A DNA stretch of 64,000 bases from Odontocerum albicorne (lineage: Eukaryota > Arthropoda > Insecta > Trichoptera > Odontoceridae): positions 43,621,307 to 43,685,306 of the forward strand of contig OX463849.1 of the NCBI GenBank assembly GCA_949825065.1, written 5' to 3'. The translations under genes were made by a program, and so were the position numbers. Below the pieces are notes generated by a model, which worked only from the letters and a program-made list of their open reading frames with translations, had not been told where the DNA came from and did not search any database. Positions 52,859 through 63,930 of the stretch are shown here, piece after piece (the first letter of the stretch is position 1; each line of letters starts with the position of its first letter).

Positions 52859-55612
52859 TTATTTTTATTTCATATTTTTCTTATATAAATTTTAGGTAGA
52901 TTTTGTTTTTGAATGTGATGCATTAATACTTATTATTAAAAATTACATACATAATTCAGATATTACAATATAGTTATTTGTGCCCACCTTAACGTATGCA
53001 AGCGAAATTTAGACTTGGAAAAAATATATTAAAGTAAGTTTAATGCTGCCTAAATGAGCGCACTAAAAACTGTCGAGTTTCAATATATAAAACATCAGAA
53101 ACGAAATAATAAAACCTGTCGCTCTATCCTCTGCCTACTCCAGCAGGGAAATTGCACTATCATATGTGTATTTTTATTATTAATATTTTGAATGTCTATA
53201 TTTTAGTTTAAATAAAATAACGATTTATCCGACATTATATTAACCGTGAAACAATGTTCTAAACAATCCAGCAACAATGAAAACATTTTAATAGTGAATT
53301 CTAAGTGCGCCACTAACTTAACTGATGGTTTTCGATATCGCCATTCATACCCTAGCACGGGGGGACGCAAACAGTGAAAAGCGAAACAAATCCGATTTTT
53401 AGTAATGTTTTGGTAAATATTTATGTCGTAAATAAAATTTATGCATGTATTATTCGGTCAAAAGACATGAAAATAAATGTTAAATGGCCACATAGATTAG
53501 TAAACATTTAGTAAAATATTTTATATTTCAGTTAAATTTGTTTTTTACATTAATTGAAGTTATACTAATATTTTGATTAAATTGTTTGATACTAATAATA
53601 AACACATGTTTAATTTTCATTATTTCATGTAATATAGGGAAAATAATTAACTAACGTGAATAACTATTACTTTTACTTCATTAATTGTCTATATGATACC
53701 GAAGAACACTCTTGATATGTGAGCGACACAAAAATACAACAAAGAAGAGAAAAAAAGAGTTTAAAAATATTGTAATTCAGAATGTCTCAAAACTGTTACC
53801 ATTTATTTTGTCAATTAAGTTTTTATTAAGAATGTTTATGTAACATTTTGAAGATTTTAAAGGAAATAAATGTATGGATCTCAAGATCTTGACTGCAATA
53901 TACTTATATATATGATTTATTTCAGAGGAATGCGGTTGATTGTTTAGCAGTAGTTTTGTGTTTTAATAAACGTCATTAATCGATCAAATTATTCAATTAT
54001 TCATTAAATCCAATCCTAGAGGTGTGCAAACTACGAAAACCGTACCAAATCCAAACTATCACTTACAAGGTCTATTTTAGAAGGGTGCGGTTAATCGGTT
54101 GTAACAATTTTATATTTTAATATTTGTGACGTCAATTTTCCAACTTGAATTTGCTAATTCCCGTTGAACTAAGTATTCATTTGAGTGCCTATAGTTGTTT
54201 AAAAGCCTTTACATACTTTTATATCTCGCTGCCTGAGTCCAGACTTCCAAGAAATACCCTCTTTAGTGAGCTGACGGAGGGCTGAAGAAAGCACAATGGT
54301 AAGCGCAAGAGATATAAAGAGGAACTGCCTGACAATTAACAATTGTTTGTCGCATGGTCCTGTTTAGTTAGATCGGAATGGTATTGAGGTTTTCAAAATA
54401 ATAATAATAATTCATATAATGCCGTTTATATAGCATATTTTTTCTCAAGAGTACTCCTAGTAGGTACTCGAAATTATTATTATTAACAGATTAAAAATAT
54501 AAAAAAAAACAATTTAAGTGCAAGAATAGGAAGGTGATGGCAGCGGCCATCAGATGAGGAACTTTTCTGCATCTGCGTATGTTTAGAAAAACATATGCAT
54601 ATGTAAGAAAGCTACGAAAAGAGACGACGACCTTCCAAGAAACCTTCCGATATGTGATAATAACACATTCGGCTTCTTAGGTGGAGTGTAGTGTGTGTGT
54701 AGTGTTTGTATAAAAACAAAAATTTGGATAGACTTCACAAAAAGGGTCATATTCAATTGTTTCTTCAAGATGCATACGACATACATATATCTAACACTTT
54801 GAGGCAGATGAAGATCGGTCCAATTTAAATATACCTCGATAATATGAACATAACTCAAGAATAAAAACTATCAATTCAAGAAATATACCATAATAAGTTG
54901 GAATAACAAAAGAGACCACTCAATAAATAGATCATAAATATAATGGAATTATGTGCACAGCTTTAGGAACACACAAATTGAGGAAAATTTTAATAAATCA
55001 AAATTGACTTTGAAAATTCAGAGATGAATAAATCACGCCTGGTAGGTACAGTAGCACCCGAGCATATTATTATTTTTAAACGTTTGTTTTAATTACCATT
55101 AAACATTTGCTTATGATCGATAATAGAATAGTTTCTATCTGGCTCGCAAGCCAAAGGGTTATCTGCCCCTTGTTCTCTAGTTGTATAATATTCCCATGAT
55201 TTGCTACAAAGTTTTATTAAATCATGGCACATATTCGCCAAGTCTCGGCGTGGTATGTTCAAAATGGCGGAGATACGGCAGAGAAGCCGGTCACATTTTC
55301 ACAATATCAGCGGGCATAAAACATGGCTAAATCTGCAGTTTTCGAGGGTGGTGTTTCTCACCATAATGCTTTTTTGGCCGTCGAATGAGAATATGTAGCG
55401 TAGAAACGATGGTAAATTAATTTTATGATTGAATCATGAGAATGCATGGAAATTGCTGTAGAATTCTTCGAATACATATATCATTTTACTATATGCGAGT
55501 ATATCACTTTCTGTAAACCATATATCACTTTGCCCGCAAACAAAAGGCGGAAAACATATATACTATATGTTGTTTATAGTTAAGGCATTAACATTGTGGA
55601 GGTTTAAAGACA
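52859..55612. other. no gene recognised; SINE-like scrap at 54435-54510
   Basis: AT-rich. TTTCTCAAGAGTACTCCTAG near 54440, followed by AACAGATTAAAAATA, resembles the SINE-like scrap at 25286 in the same arrangement. Frames at 54583-54858 and 55201-55398 show no domain. The plus frame at 55201 (with KSRRGMFKMAEIRQRSRSHF) is unremarkable. Confidence 0.35.
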
Positions 55613-55823
55613 TTGTAATTTATTTTTATCAAACACTGTTTATTCCACTTTTTTATGACGGTATAACCCTACCGGTTTCAAGGCTTTCACCTCATCTTCA
55701 GGGGAGCGCAAACAAGACTCTTGTTTGCGCTCCCCTGAAGATGAGGTGAAAGCCTTGAAACCGGTAGGATTATACCGTCATAAAAAAGTGGAATAAACAG
55801 TGTTTGATAAAAATAAATTACAA
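55613..55823. repeat. near-perfect 211-bp palindrome (105-bp arms, 1-nt spacer)
   Basis: The arms 55613-55717 and 55719-55823 are reverse complements with a single mismatch (C versus T in TATAACCCTACC/TATAATCCTACC); the centre is C at 55718. Each arm holds CTACCGGTTTCAAGGCTTTC and CTCATCTTCAGGGGAGCGCA. The two 60-70 codon frames here are the two arms read from opposite strands and are not genes. TATATACTAT also flanks both sides in direct orientation. Confidence 0.97.
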
Positions 55824-56124
55824 CATATATACTATGGTATCTCAGCACAGGTATCGAAATTGTGACTTTTACTCCTCTACCTTGCAAACTTTGTTGCACC
55901 TCAGGTATATATAGATATAAAAAAAAATATCACATTTGGGCGCTACTGAAGCGGCCAGATGTCATTTATTCTTCTATGTTTGAAATGAATTTTTAAACTA
56001 AATTGTGATTTATTAGATTTTCGCCTATTTGGGTACAAAGTCAACAACATCAAGTTCAAACAGTTAAACGTGCAAAGAGTGTACGGTGAGAGTGCATCCT
56101 CTCTTTCCATTAGTTACACCTTTT

Positions 56125-56490
56125 TTCTTCTTCTGGGTTACAATCTTAGGATTGGTCTGCACCAAGCACTCGATCCCTCCACTCATCTCTGTCATCCGCC
56201 AGTCTCTTCATCTCCTGGTAGCTGCCACAGCGCACATCCCGGATAACCCGGTCCATGTAGCTATATCTAGGGCGGACTCTACGGTTATTGCCTTCAATCA
56301 TTCCCTCGACGATGGTAAGGAGCAGGCCTGGGTGCCTGATGTTATGGCCTATCCAACTGGATCGTTATTGGGCAACTCTATTTAGGAGTTGCCTTGTTTC
56401 TCCAACCCCGCTCAATACCTCGTCGTTTCGGATGTGATCTGACCTATGGACCCCGGCCATGCGTCTGTAGCACCACATCTCAAAGTTACA
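56125..56490 (-). pseudogene. non-LTR reverse transcriptase C-terminal fragment
   Basis: The complement reads nearly continuously: FEMWCYRRMAGVHRSDHIRN, DEVLSGVGETRQLLNRVAQ, stop, then SSWIGHNIRHPGLLLTIVEG, MIEGNNRRVRPRYSYMDRVI and RDVRCGSYQEMKRLADDRDE. This is the C-terminal region after the RT domain. One stop interrupts it. It abuts a second fragment in the opposite orientation. The plus-strand frame 56086-56385 is its shadow. Confidence 0.8.
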
Positions 56491-56499
56491 CCTATTTGG

Positions 56500-57270
56500 A
56501 GAAAATATTATGAGGAAAGCACTTGACGACTAGGACGGCGGGATTGCTATTGGTGGTAGGAAGCACTCAAATCTGACATATGCAGATGGCACGAGGTTGA
56601 TTGTCACATCTAAAGATGAAATAGCCACGGGTCTTAAAAATATGAAAAACGAGGTCAAAACCTAAGGTAATGATAAAATATCACAGTAGCAAACTGCCAC
56701 CAAATAATGAGAATCATGGTCTAGAAGTGCTTACTGACTTTATTTATTTAGGCTCCAGTATTACCAACAATGGAGGATGCGAAGCTGATGTGAAAAGAAA
56801 AACTACTATGAAATGCATTGTCAAAGCTGGAAAAGATAATATGTAAGAGTAGAACTATCACCATCACGACGAAAATGTGCCTAGTTAAGTCTCTCGTCTT
56901 TGTAATATTCATGTATGGCTCGGAGACTTGGACTCTGAGAGTAAGCGATATACGTAGAATAATGTGGTGCCGGAGAAGGATGTTACGAATTCCACGAACA
57001 GCAAGGCAAACTAACGCCTCTATTCTCGAATAATTGAGCCTCACCGACAGAACGTTGACAGTGTGCCTTCGGCAAGTTCTCCGATTCTTCGAGCATGTTG
57101 TTTTTGGCCAAGGAGACAGTTTGTAGAGGTTTGCGTTTACTTGAAACGTGAAAGATGACCTACAAGAGTAAAAATCCCAATGCTTTGGACTAACCGACAA
57201 GAGTAAAAATCCCAATGCTTTGGACTAACAAAGTGAGAGATGCAACTGGACTACCATTAACAACTACCCT
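56500..57270 (+). pseudogene. non-LTR reverse transcriptase fragment with dead YADD
   Basis: Reads GIAIGGRKHSNLTYADGTRL (Y-A-D-G where Y-A-D-D is needed), then ATGLKNMKNEVKT. Further on: FIYLGSSITNNGGCEADVKR, AMSKLEKI-like residues, LVKSLVFVIFMYGSETWTLR, MWCRRRMLRIPRTARQTNAS + ILE and LPLTTTLRATECRD, with shifts and stops between. The 35-bp segment starting GAGTAAAAATCCCAATGCTT is duplicated at 57166 and 57201. Inactive. Confidence 0.8.
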
Positions 57271-59300
57271 TCGAGCCACTGAGTGCAGGGATTAATAGAG
57301 AGGAGTCATCAGATGCTATCATGGGAAGCTATATTCCTGAAATGGAGCACAATATTCAATTTTATTTATAATGTATTTCTTGATTTGTTAATCGATAATA
57401 GAGTATTTTCGACCATTTTAACGTGTTTATTTTGTTACTACAACTGTCATATTATTTCTACGTAATATAAATATTCATTATAATGAATTGAGATATTTAT
57501 TTTGGTAACGTTCGACTTGAGATAACCCGTTTAGTTTGTCATCGTTCATTTATACATGTATCATAAATTTGATTTTCAATGGATATTAAATATATAGTAG
57601 TTCTTCTCTGATATAAGTATAAGCCTAATTCTGTAAACATTTTAATATCGTTTACCAACTCATTTTGGAGATATTTTTTTAAATCAACATGCAACGTTAA
57701 CCAGCATATATAAGAAAATGAAAATGGGACGAAATTGAATAAAAGGAGACGCTGCTTTTAGAATGAAAAATTATTGCATTTCTTCCTTAAAATAACTTGG
57801 AAGAAAATATGAGTTTTTGTAAGTAATGGGCACCGGAAGATTTAACAGCTTTTGTCTTCACCCTCTTGAGTCTCTCTCTCTCTCTCTCTCTCTCTCTTGG
57901 TGATGCGATACCTCTATGCAAAATACCGGAGCCCAATCCCTAGTCTTGGGTATTATACCGGGCTCTTAGTTTCTCGGTATTACCTTAGTTTTCCTAGGTA
58001 TTATGTCAGTACTTAAGAATTCCTCCTGAATTGCGGTATAGTCCATAATGCATCATTTTGATCATAGAGAAGTAAGCAAGTAATCATAGGTCCTTTACAA
58101 CATTTTCCATTCGTTTCAGGTTGATTTCAAAATTGTTTAGGATTAGAAAATTACTGAAAATAATTGATGAAAAGGTGTATGAATGAAAATTAAATAGTTG
58201 AAATAAAAAAAATATGGATAAAAAAGTGTGTGAAAATAATTATGTGCATTGTATACAAAAAATAAAAATAAATTGAATTAGTACGTGTTTTATTTGAAAA
58301 TGGAACATAGGATAAAATGTTTTTGTCACCTGACATACGAGTATTTTTAACTATAAAAAGTCTTATGGAATTACATCGTAACAACAAAAAAGTAAGGAAA
58401 CGTATTAAAGCTGGCTTAATAATGTGCATACATTATATTTTTAAGGCGTATTGAAATAATGAGCAGAAATGTTAAAGTAATTATCATTCTCACGAATATT
58501 CGTAGTTATAATATTGAAATGTTGAAAGCTGTCAAACGAGGTAAAAATATTATTCACAGTAAAAAACCAGAAATATGCATTAATCATCAATTCATTATCA
58601 TCGGTATTTATTTAATAATAAATTTAAAAATAAGATTTACTATCAGTTAATTTATATAAATGTTTCGAAATACAATATTATAAATTTCAAGTTAAAAATG
58701 CACGTTGCCTCCACAATAAATAAATAAATATAATATTTATGGATTTTTAAATTGGTTTAAAAAAAATGACATGACGGTTTTTGGGTGTTAATTAATTGGG
58801 ATTTTTTATACAGTTTCTCCATTTATTACATTCGAAGAATATTGAATATACATTTGATATGTTGTTATTCCAGTCATTATTTTTATTTGTAAATATGCAT
58901 TTGTAGATTGAGGCTAGAAAATGATTATTTGTTCAATCTTTAAGAAATAAGATATGAATGGAAATGAGAAATTAAGTAAAACAATTTATGAAAATAAAAG
59001 ATGACTAAAGTTTTTTAACTTGTAGTAAAAAAACAAGAATAATGTGTTAATCTTTGTCATTCATTTGTAAAGTAAGTACCCTTCAACATAACTTAGAATT
59101 ATGACATCCCTTAATATTGAAATACATCTTTAACGGCTTAATTTTTTTTACATATAGAGGAACGATATGTTCTTTATCGATTTGAAAAAAAAAACTAAAA
59201 AAATGTGAGTTTATTTCTTCACGTAATAAATTTTATTTTAAAAGTAACTGATTTGATTTTGCATTATTGAAATTTAGTCAAAATATTTTCAGTACAACTG
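57271..59300. other. no gene recognised; (TC)13 microsatellite at 57871-57896
   Basis: AT-rich. The only features are the (TC)13 run and, just after it, a GC-balanced patch 57897-57990 with closed frames. The frames at 58190-58650 are lysine/isoleucine-rich and look like chance. Confidence 0.45.
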
Positions 59301-59309
59301 ATAAACTTC

Positions 59310-59566
59310 CGGTCAGCGGCGAGAGTATTGCCACAAATCAATCGCAGCGCTTTGTTGACCCACGCTGTCATAAACAAACCCATTTGCCGTTTCGGGGCGT
59401 CCATCATTCGGTTGGGCTCGCCGTTGACCTCTAAACTGAGCCTACAAAACGACCTCTTAATGTCGCCGAACTGAGTTATCTATTTATTGTGGTGTATATA
59501 CTGAAGAGTCGTGAATTTCAGGCATTGTGACTTTTCCGTGTTCTGAAATATTTATAGACAATTGTT
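59310..59566 (+). promoter_or_regulatory. candidate core promoter and 5' UTR
   Basis: A GC-rich non-coding island (59310-59470) is followed by a TATA-like GTATATA at 59494-59500. An initiator-like TTCAGG has its A at 59520, 26 nt downstream. The first ATG after that is at 59567. Spacing fits an insect TATA/Inr promoter. This is seen by pattern only; transcription is inferred. Confidence 0.35.
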
Positions 59567-59617
59567 ATGAAATTCGCATGTGACAAGAGGAAAGTTAAAT
59601 TTCATCCTGTTGAGAAA
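59567..59617 (+). CDS. candidate first coding exon (17 codons)
   Basis: ATG starts MKFACDKRKVKFHPVEK and ends at AAA|GTAAGT, a strong 5' splice donor at 59618. It stands right after the candidate promoter. Charged, non-low-complexity residues and codon use fit coding DNA. I do not recognise the protein, and no matching second exon is identified in the remaining 4.4 kb, which contains copy D and other repeats; the next exon may lie beyond the window. Too short for certainty. Confidence 0.35.
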
Positions 59618-59929
59618 GTAAGTGGATATTTTGAATTTATTTGCTTTATAACGAAAAAAATCCAAATAATATACAATATATAGATTGCAAAAATTAAAGA
59701 ACTTGAATTCTTGCATGTGGGAGAGAATTGCTCACATATTTAGTAAATACCTTAATAATGATCAATTAATGACTGATAATATTTTACGGTATTACATTTT
59801 TAAATAATAACTTAGATATATTTTATAACAGTTTTGTTGTATAAAGTTCAACCTGGTAATACTATTGCCAAGGTATTATAGGGACCTTAAGTGAAAATCA
59901 GACTGGAATTTGATTTTTGTTGTTTTGTT

Positions 59930-60325
59930 TTTGTGTTTCTCTATAATTTTGTGTTAATTTTTATTCTTATGATTGTGTGCGGTATACTATGGGATGAATA
60001 AGTTTGGTCTTTCTGGAGTGATGATGTGTGAAGAGTTTGATTCCGCATGATGTTTCCAGTTGTAATCGAGTGCCACTGTTTGTCAGGTTGAGGAGAACGT
60101 GCAACGGGGTTTTGTTTTTGTGTAATCAAAAATCGAAAAGAAGTATCGATTTATTTTTTCATGCTAAATATTCTCAGTAAGATACAGGCAAAAGCTTAGT
60201 TTACTGGGGATACGACAAATGAAAGGCGACAAACCCAGATCCATTAAAATAATGTATGTCCAAATTTAATTACCTGTTGTTTTTTCGCAAATTATGTATA
60301 TTTTTTGTCATGTGTAATTAATAAT
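59930..60325 (+). repeat. dispersed repeat of unknown family, copy 2
   Basis: About 340 bp close to 14530-14905 in the same orientation (GGTCTTTCTGGAGTGATGAT to CAAATTATGTATATTTTTTG). It lies about 310 bp downstream of the candidate first exon, hence would be intronic if that gene is real. Confidence 0.85.
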
Positions 60326-60905
60326 CCTTTAAAAATCTGAGTTTTACGAACTAGGCCAAGAAGGTTATCATATATTATTCTACCCTAATGATTAGAATAT
60401 TTATCAATTGACTAACATATAAATACGCTATTACTGTTGAGATAAACTGTCGGGGGGGGGGGGGGAGTGAGGGGGATATAAACCGTTGTATTAAAAAAAC
60501 CTTAACTAATAAAAAATAGTGCTCAGAGGAGAGAGATTTCGCAAAACCTATCCAATTTATGGAATGACAATGGAAAGATAACGACATTAGAAATTAATCA
60601 CATGGATTTTTATAAATAGCTTTAACCCAAATTAGGGTAATCCCGGCCAATGGGCAATACTTAGTTGATTACCTCCTTTGAGAACATTTGAACATATCAT
60701 ATACTTAAAGCACAATCAATTGAGGTTAATTTATATATAACTTTAGAAATCCTGTAAACTTTTGGTTATTAATAAATAATGAAATTCCATTCAAAACTCT
60801 TTTTTTGATTAAAATTAATTCTTCCATAATTTATATCGGTTCATCTGTAAAATATTTAAATTTGATCACGTAGTTAAAATCGAAAGAAACGTTAAATTTC
60901 ACCTT
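60326..60905. other. no gene recognised; (G)14 run
   Basis: AT-rich except an isolated run of 14 G at 60452-60465, followed by AGTGAGGGGGATA. No other feature. Confidence 0.45.
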
Positions 60906-60916
60906 TACTTAAATGT

Positions 60917-62846
60917 ACTAGTGGTTGATAACTTGTTTGGAGTTTCGGTCCGATGGTAGGACACCTTACTCCTTCATCGGATAAGTTCTGACTGTTTTGA
61001 TATTTTGGAAATTTTGGATCTTTTTAGGAGTCGGGAAAGGATAGGTTTGTGGTAAATGTTTTGATTTTATGAATGATTATGAGAAATTATAAAACGATTA
61101 AATACATAAATAAATGTGATAGTATATACATAATATTACATAAGAATATACATTTAGTTGTGTCGTCACACACGAATATATTGAATGGGTGAAAAATAAT
61201 GGTTATGAATAAAATATAGTACGAAAGTGAATATAGTATGTAAATATATATAGGTAATTAAGTGGATAAGGAGACGTGTGTGACTTATATAAATATATTA
61301 AAAATGTAAAAAATGTTTATTGAAGGTGGTAAATGCGGTTGCCTAAGGGGGTAAACTGTCTTGCGGAGGAGCTGTCGATGAAGGGGTGTCCAGAGTGACG
61401 ATCGGTGGGTCATTTGGGGGGGTGATTACGGTTAAGGAGTGGGGGTTCGGAGGGGCGTTTCGTAATATTGATTTCGGGCGAGTGTGTCTGAATCTGGTGT
61501 TGGCGCTGTAGTTATCTAAGGATTTTATGATTGGGTTGGGATGACAGGATACAGAGCTGTAAAACCTCTCGGCCAGAGCGCGCATATGTTCGGGGATGGT
61601 ATGTAGTTTGATATCCGCGTGGAGTCTAGAGTTACGTACTATGTAGGGTGCTTTTAAGATTATGCGGAGGGCTTTGTTTTGAATGACTTGAATGTGATGT
61701 AGAGTTGATTTCTTCGCGTGGCCCCAGACCGGAAGGGCGTAAGTCAGTTGAGGTCTGATGATCGCTTTATAGAGATGGAGTTTAGTGCGCGGGCTCAGTT
61801 TGCTGTGTTTGCAGATCAAGGGATATAATGATTTGAGTGTTCCGTGAGCTTTTGATTTTATATTATGGGCGTGTTTGTACCACGAGAGTTTACTATCCAA
61901 GGTGAGGCCTAAGTATTTCACGTGTTTCGTCCATGGGACGCTCTGGCCGAAGAGTTTAAGAGTTCTGACGGGTTCGATATATCTGCGTGAGAAGCGGACA
62001 GCAGTGCTTTTGGTAGGATTAATTTTGATCTTCCATTTGGTGCACCAGCGCTCCAAAATGGGAATGAAGTCTTGCAGTCTATCGTGGGAATCGGACTCAT
62101 ATTTCGATGAAGAGAGGAAGGCTGTGTCGTCAGCGTATTGCGCGGTGATACAATGTGTGCGTGAAAATTGAGGCATATCGCTCGTGTATATGTTATACAG
62201 GATAGGGGACAGCAGTGCACCTTGGGGTACTCCTGCCAGAATGGGGCGTGGAGATGAGTTTATGCCGTCTATTTTGACGGAGAAGGAGCGATTTTCGAGG
62301 AATGATGCGATGATTTGCACTAGTCTGAGGGGAATACCTGACTTGTGCAGTTTGAATATGAGTCCGTTATGCCAGACTGTGTCGAAGACTTTCGCCACGT
62401 CTAGTGAAAGGAGGGTCGTGAGGCCTTTGGCTCTGAAGGATTTGATTATGTGTTCTACAACGCGAAGAAGCTGATGGCTGGTAGAGTGTAATGGCCTAAA
62501 TCCGTGTTGCGAATCTGGGATGATGTTGCGTGAGTAAGTTTCGGTGGAGAGACGTTCGAGGATTAATTTCTCGAGCACTTTACCTAGAGTCGGGAGCAGG
62601 CTGATCGGTCTGTGATTTTCGGGGATAATGTGGCTTTTACCCGGTTTGGGGAACATGATGACGTCGGCGTTTTTGAAAGGGGTCGGAAAGAATTTATGTC
62701 GAAGGCAGGCATTGTAGATGGCAGTAAGGGCGTAAATGGCTTTTTTCGGGAGTTTTTTCAAGGTGAGATTATTGATTTTATCGGGGCCGGGTTCTTTTTT
62801 ATTAATGAGATTTTTAATGATAGATTGTATTTCTATCGGTGAGAAG
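60917..62846 (-). mobile_element. Jockey copy D, 5'-truncated, distinct subfamily
   Basis: Flanked by an 11-bp duplication TACTTAAATGT (60906-60916 and 62847-62857). It keeps the C-terminal half of ORF2 and the 3' UTR with the hairpin at 60939-60972. The 5' truncation falls just before the N-K-K-x-P-G-P-D-K motif of the RT. It is close to A/B in protein but consistently different, so it is a sister subfamily. Confidence 0.92.
61343..62845 (-). pseudogene. Jockey ORF2 C-terminal half, open frame without start (copy D)
   Basis: 500 codons with no stop from the truncation point. FSPIEIQSIIKNLINKKEPG first, then KNADVIMFPKPGKSHIIPEN, LLSLDVAKVFDTVWHNGLIF, ILAGVPQGALLSPILYNIY, AQYADDTAFLSSSKYESDSH, KINPTKSTAVRFSR, VKYLGLTLDSKLSW and FYSSVSCHPNPIIKSL. 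The end is ...STAPPQDSLPP. Complete RT active site (Y-A-D-D), but neither endonuclease, start codon nor promoter. It corresponds to about residues 443-955 of copy A. The antisense frames at 61875-62842 are shadows. Confidence 0.92.
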
Positions 62847-62857
62847 TACTTAAATGT

Positions 62858-63645
62858 TTCGGGCCTTACTTTTTATGTGATCTCTGGTATTTGTAAATGA
62901 TCATTTTTATTTGTTACTCGCTTTATTTTTTTCAGTATAATAATAGTTCATAGAAATTTCCTTATAAATGAAAACGGTAAATTCTAATAAATTGAATATA
63001 TCAACTTCACTAAAAAACCTTTTATCTCCACATTTCTACCGGCTCTTTTACCAACTCTTCATCTTCAGATTACAATGTCTTCATACTTCGATCACCTTTC
63101 GTATCACCTGGTTTAGCTTCATGCGACATTTGGCTATTCTCTAAACGAAAAGGAAAGCGTTTCGACACGATTCCGGTCGGTATCTCTTTACTCCAAAGTA
63201 TTTCGAGATGTTCATTTTTATCAGTTATGTTCCCATGATCTAGATGTTATCTAGTATTAAATATACGACATTATGTACTACCTTCCTTTCATTAAGGTCA
63301 AAGGTTTGGTAAAACGATTTTTGTTTTTCAACGTGAAATTTTTAAAGCACTTAAACTCGGGCAGTGTACTTAAGGGGTAGTTCCCCTTGTATATTATAGC
63401 GTATGTTAAACAAGACCCCTTGGAAAATTGCCATATCAACTGCATCTTAAATTATGCACCGCCGTGAGAGTATTACAAGCTTAAGCTTCATAAAAGCGTA
63501 GAGAAACTTTGTAAAATATCTAAATTGGTTTATACGAACAATAAAATACAATAAAAGATTATTAATCAAACTACAATTTTGATTAAATTTAAAAAAAATG
63601 AAAAATGATTCCCAGTCTTTCAGTCAATATCTTTGACTGTCGAAA
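62858..63645. other. no gene recognised
   Basis: AT-rich with a more balanced patch 63040-63440; frames are closed. Confidence 0.4.
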
Positions 63646-63647
63646 TT

Positions 63648-63930
63648 CTGAATAAGGGCATTTCTCAACGAAACAACATCAACAATACAGCCGATATAGT
63701 ACTGCTATACAAAATCATTCACTCAGTGATTGATGCACCTCACTTACTCGCAAGTATTTCATTTCGTATCCCCACTAGATCCACAAGACAGCTCAATCCC
63801 TTTTAAACCTAAAATTGTTATACTAACTATAAAATCAATTCCTCTATAATTCGTATGCAAAGACTTGGAAACGAGTTTTGCAACAATTTAGATATTTTTA
63901 ATATAAGTATATATAGTATTCGCCAGAATA
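63648..63930 (+). pseudogene. Jockey-type RT C-terminal tail
   Basis: Reads NKGISQRNNINNTADIVLLY, KIIHSVIDAPHLLASISFRI and PTRSTRQLNPF, then past a stop NYKINSSIIRMQRLGNEFCN + NLDIF. This matches the 'R-R-x-x-D-x-x-x-L-Y-K-I-I-H-x-x-I-D-x-P-x-L-L ... P-x-R-x-T-R' tail of Jockey-group ORF2s, as in 33500-33800. There is no RT core, so it is a short dead end. Confidence 0.65.

Noticed and set aside
55567..55899. Two similar 60-70 codon frames on opposite strands
   Set aside because: They are the two arms of the palindrome translated from each strand. The similarity is due to the inverted repeat.
56748..57215. 155-codon minus-strand frame
   Set aside because: Antisense of the plus-strand RT fragment, which has FIYLGSSIT, YGSETWTLR and RRMLRIP motifs.
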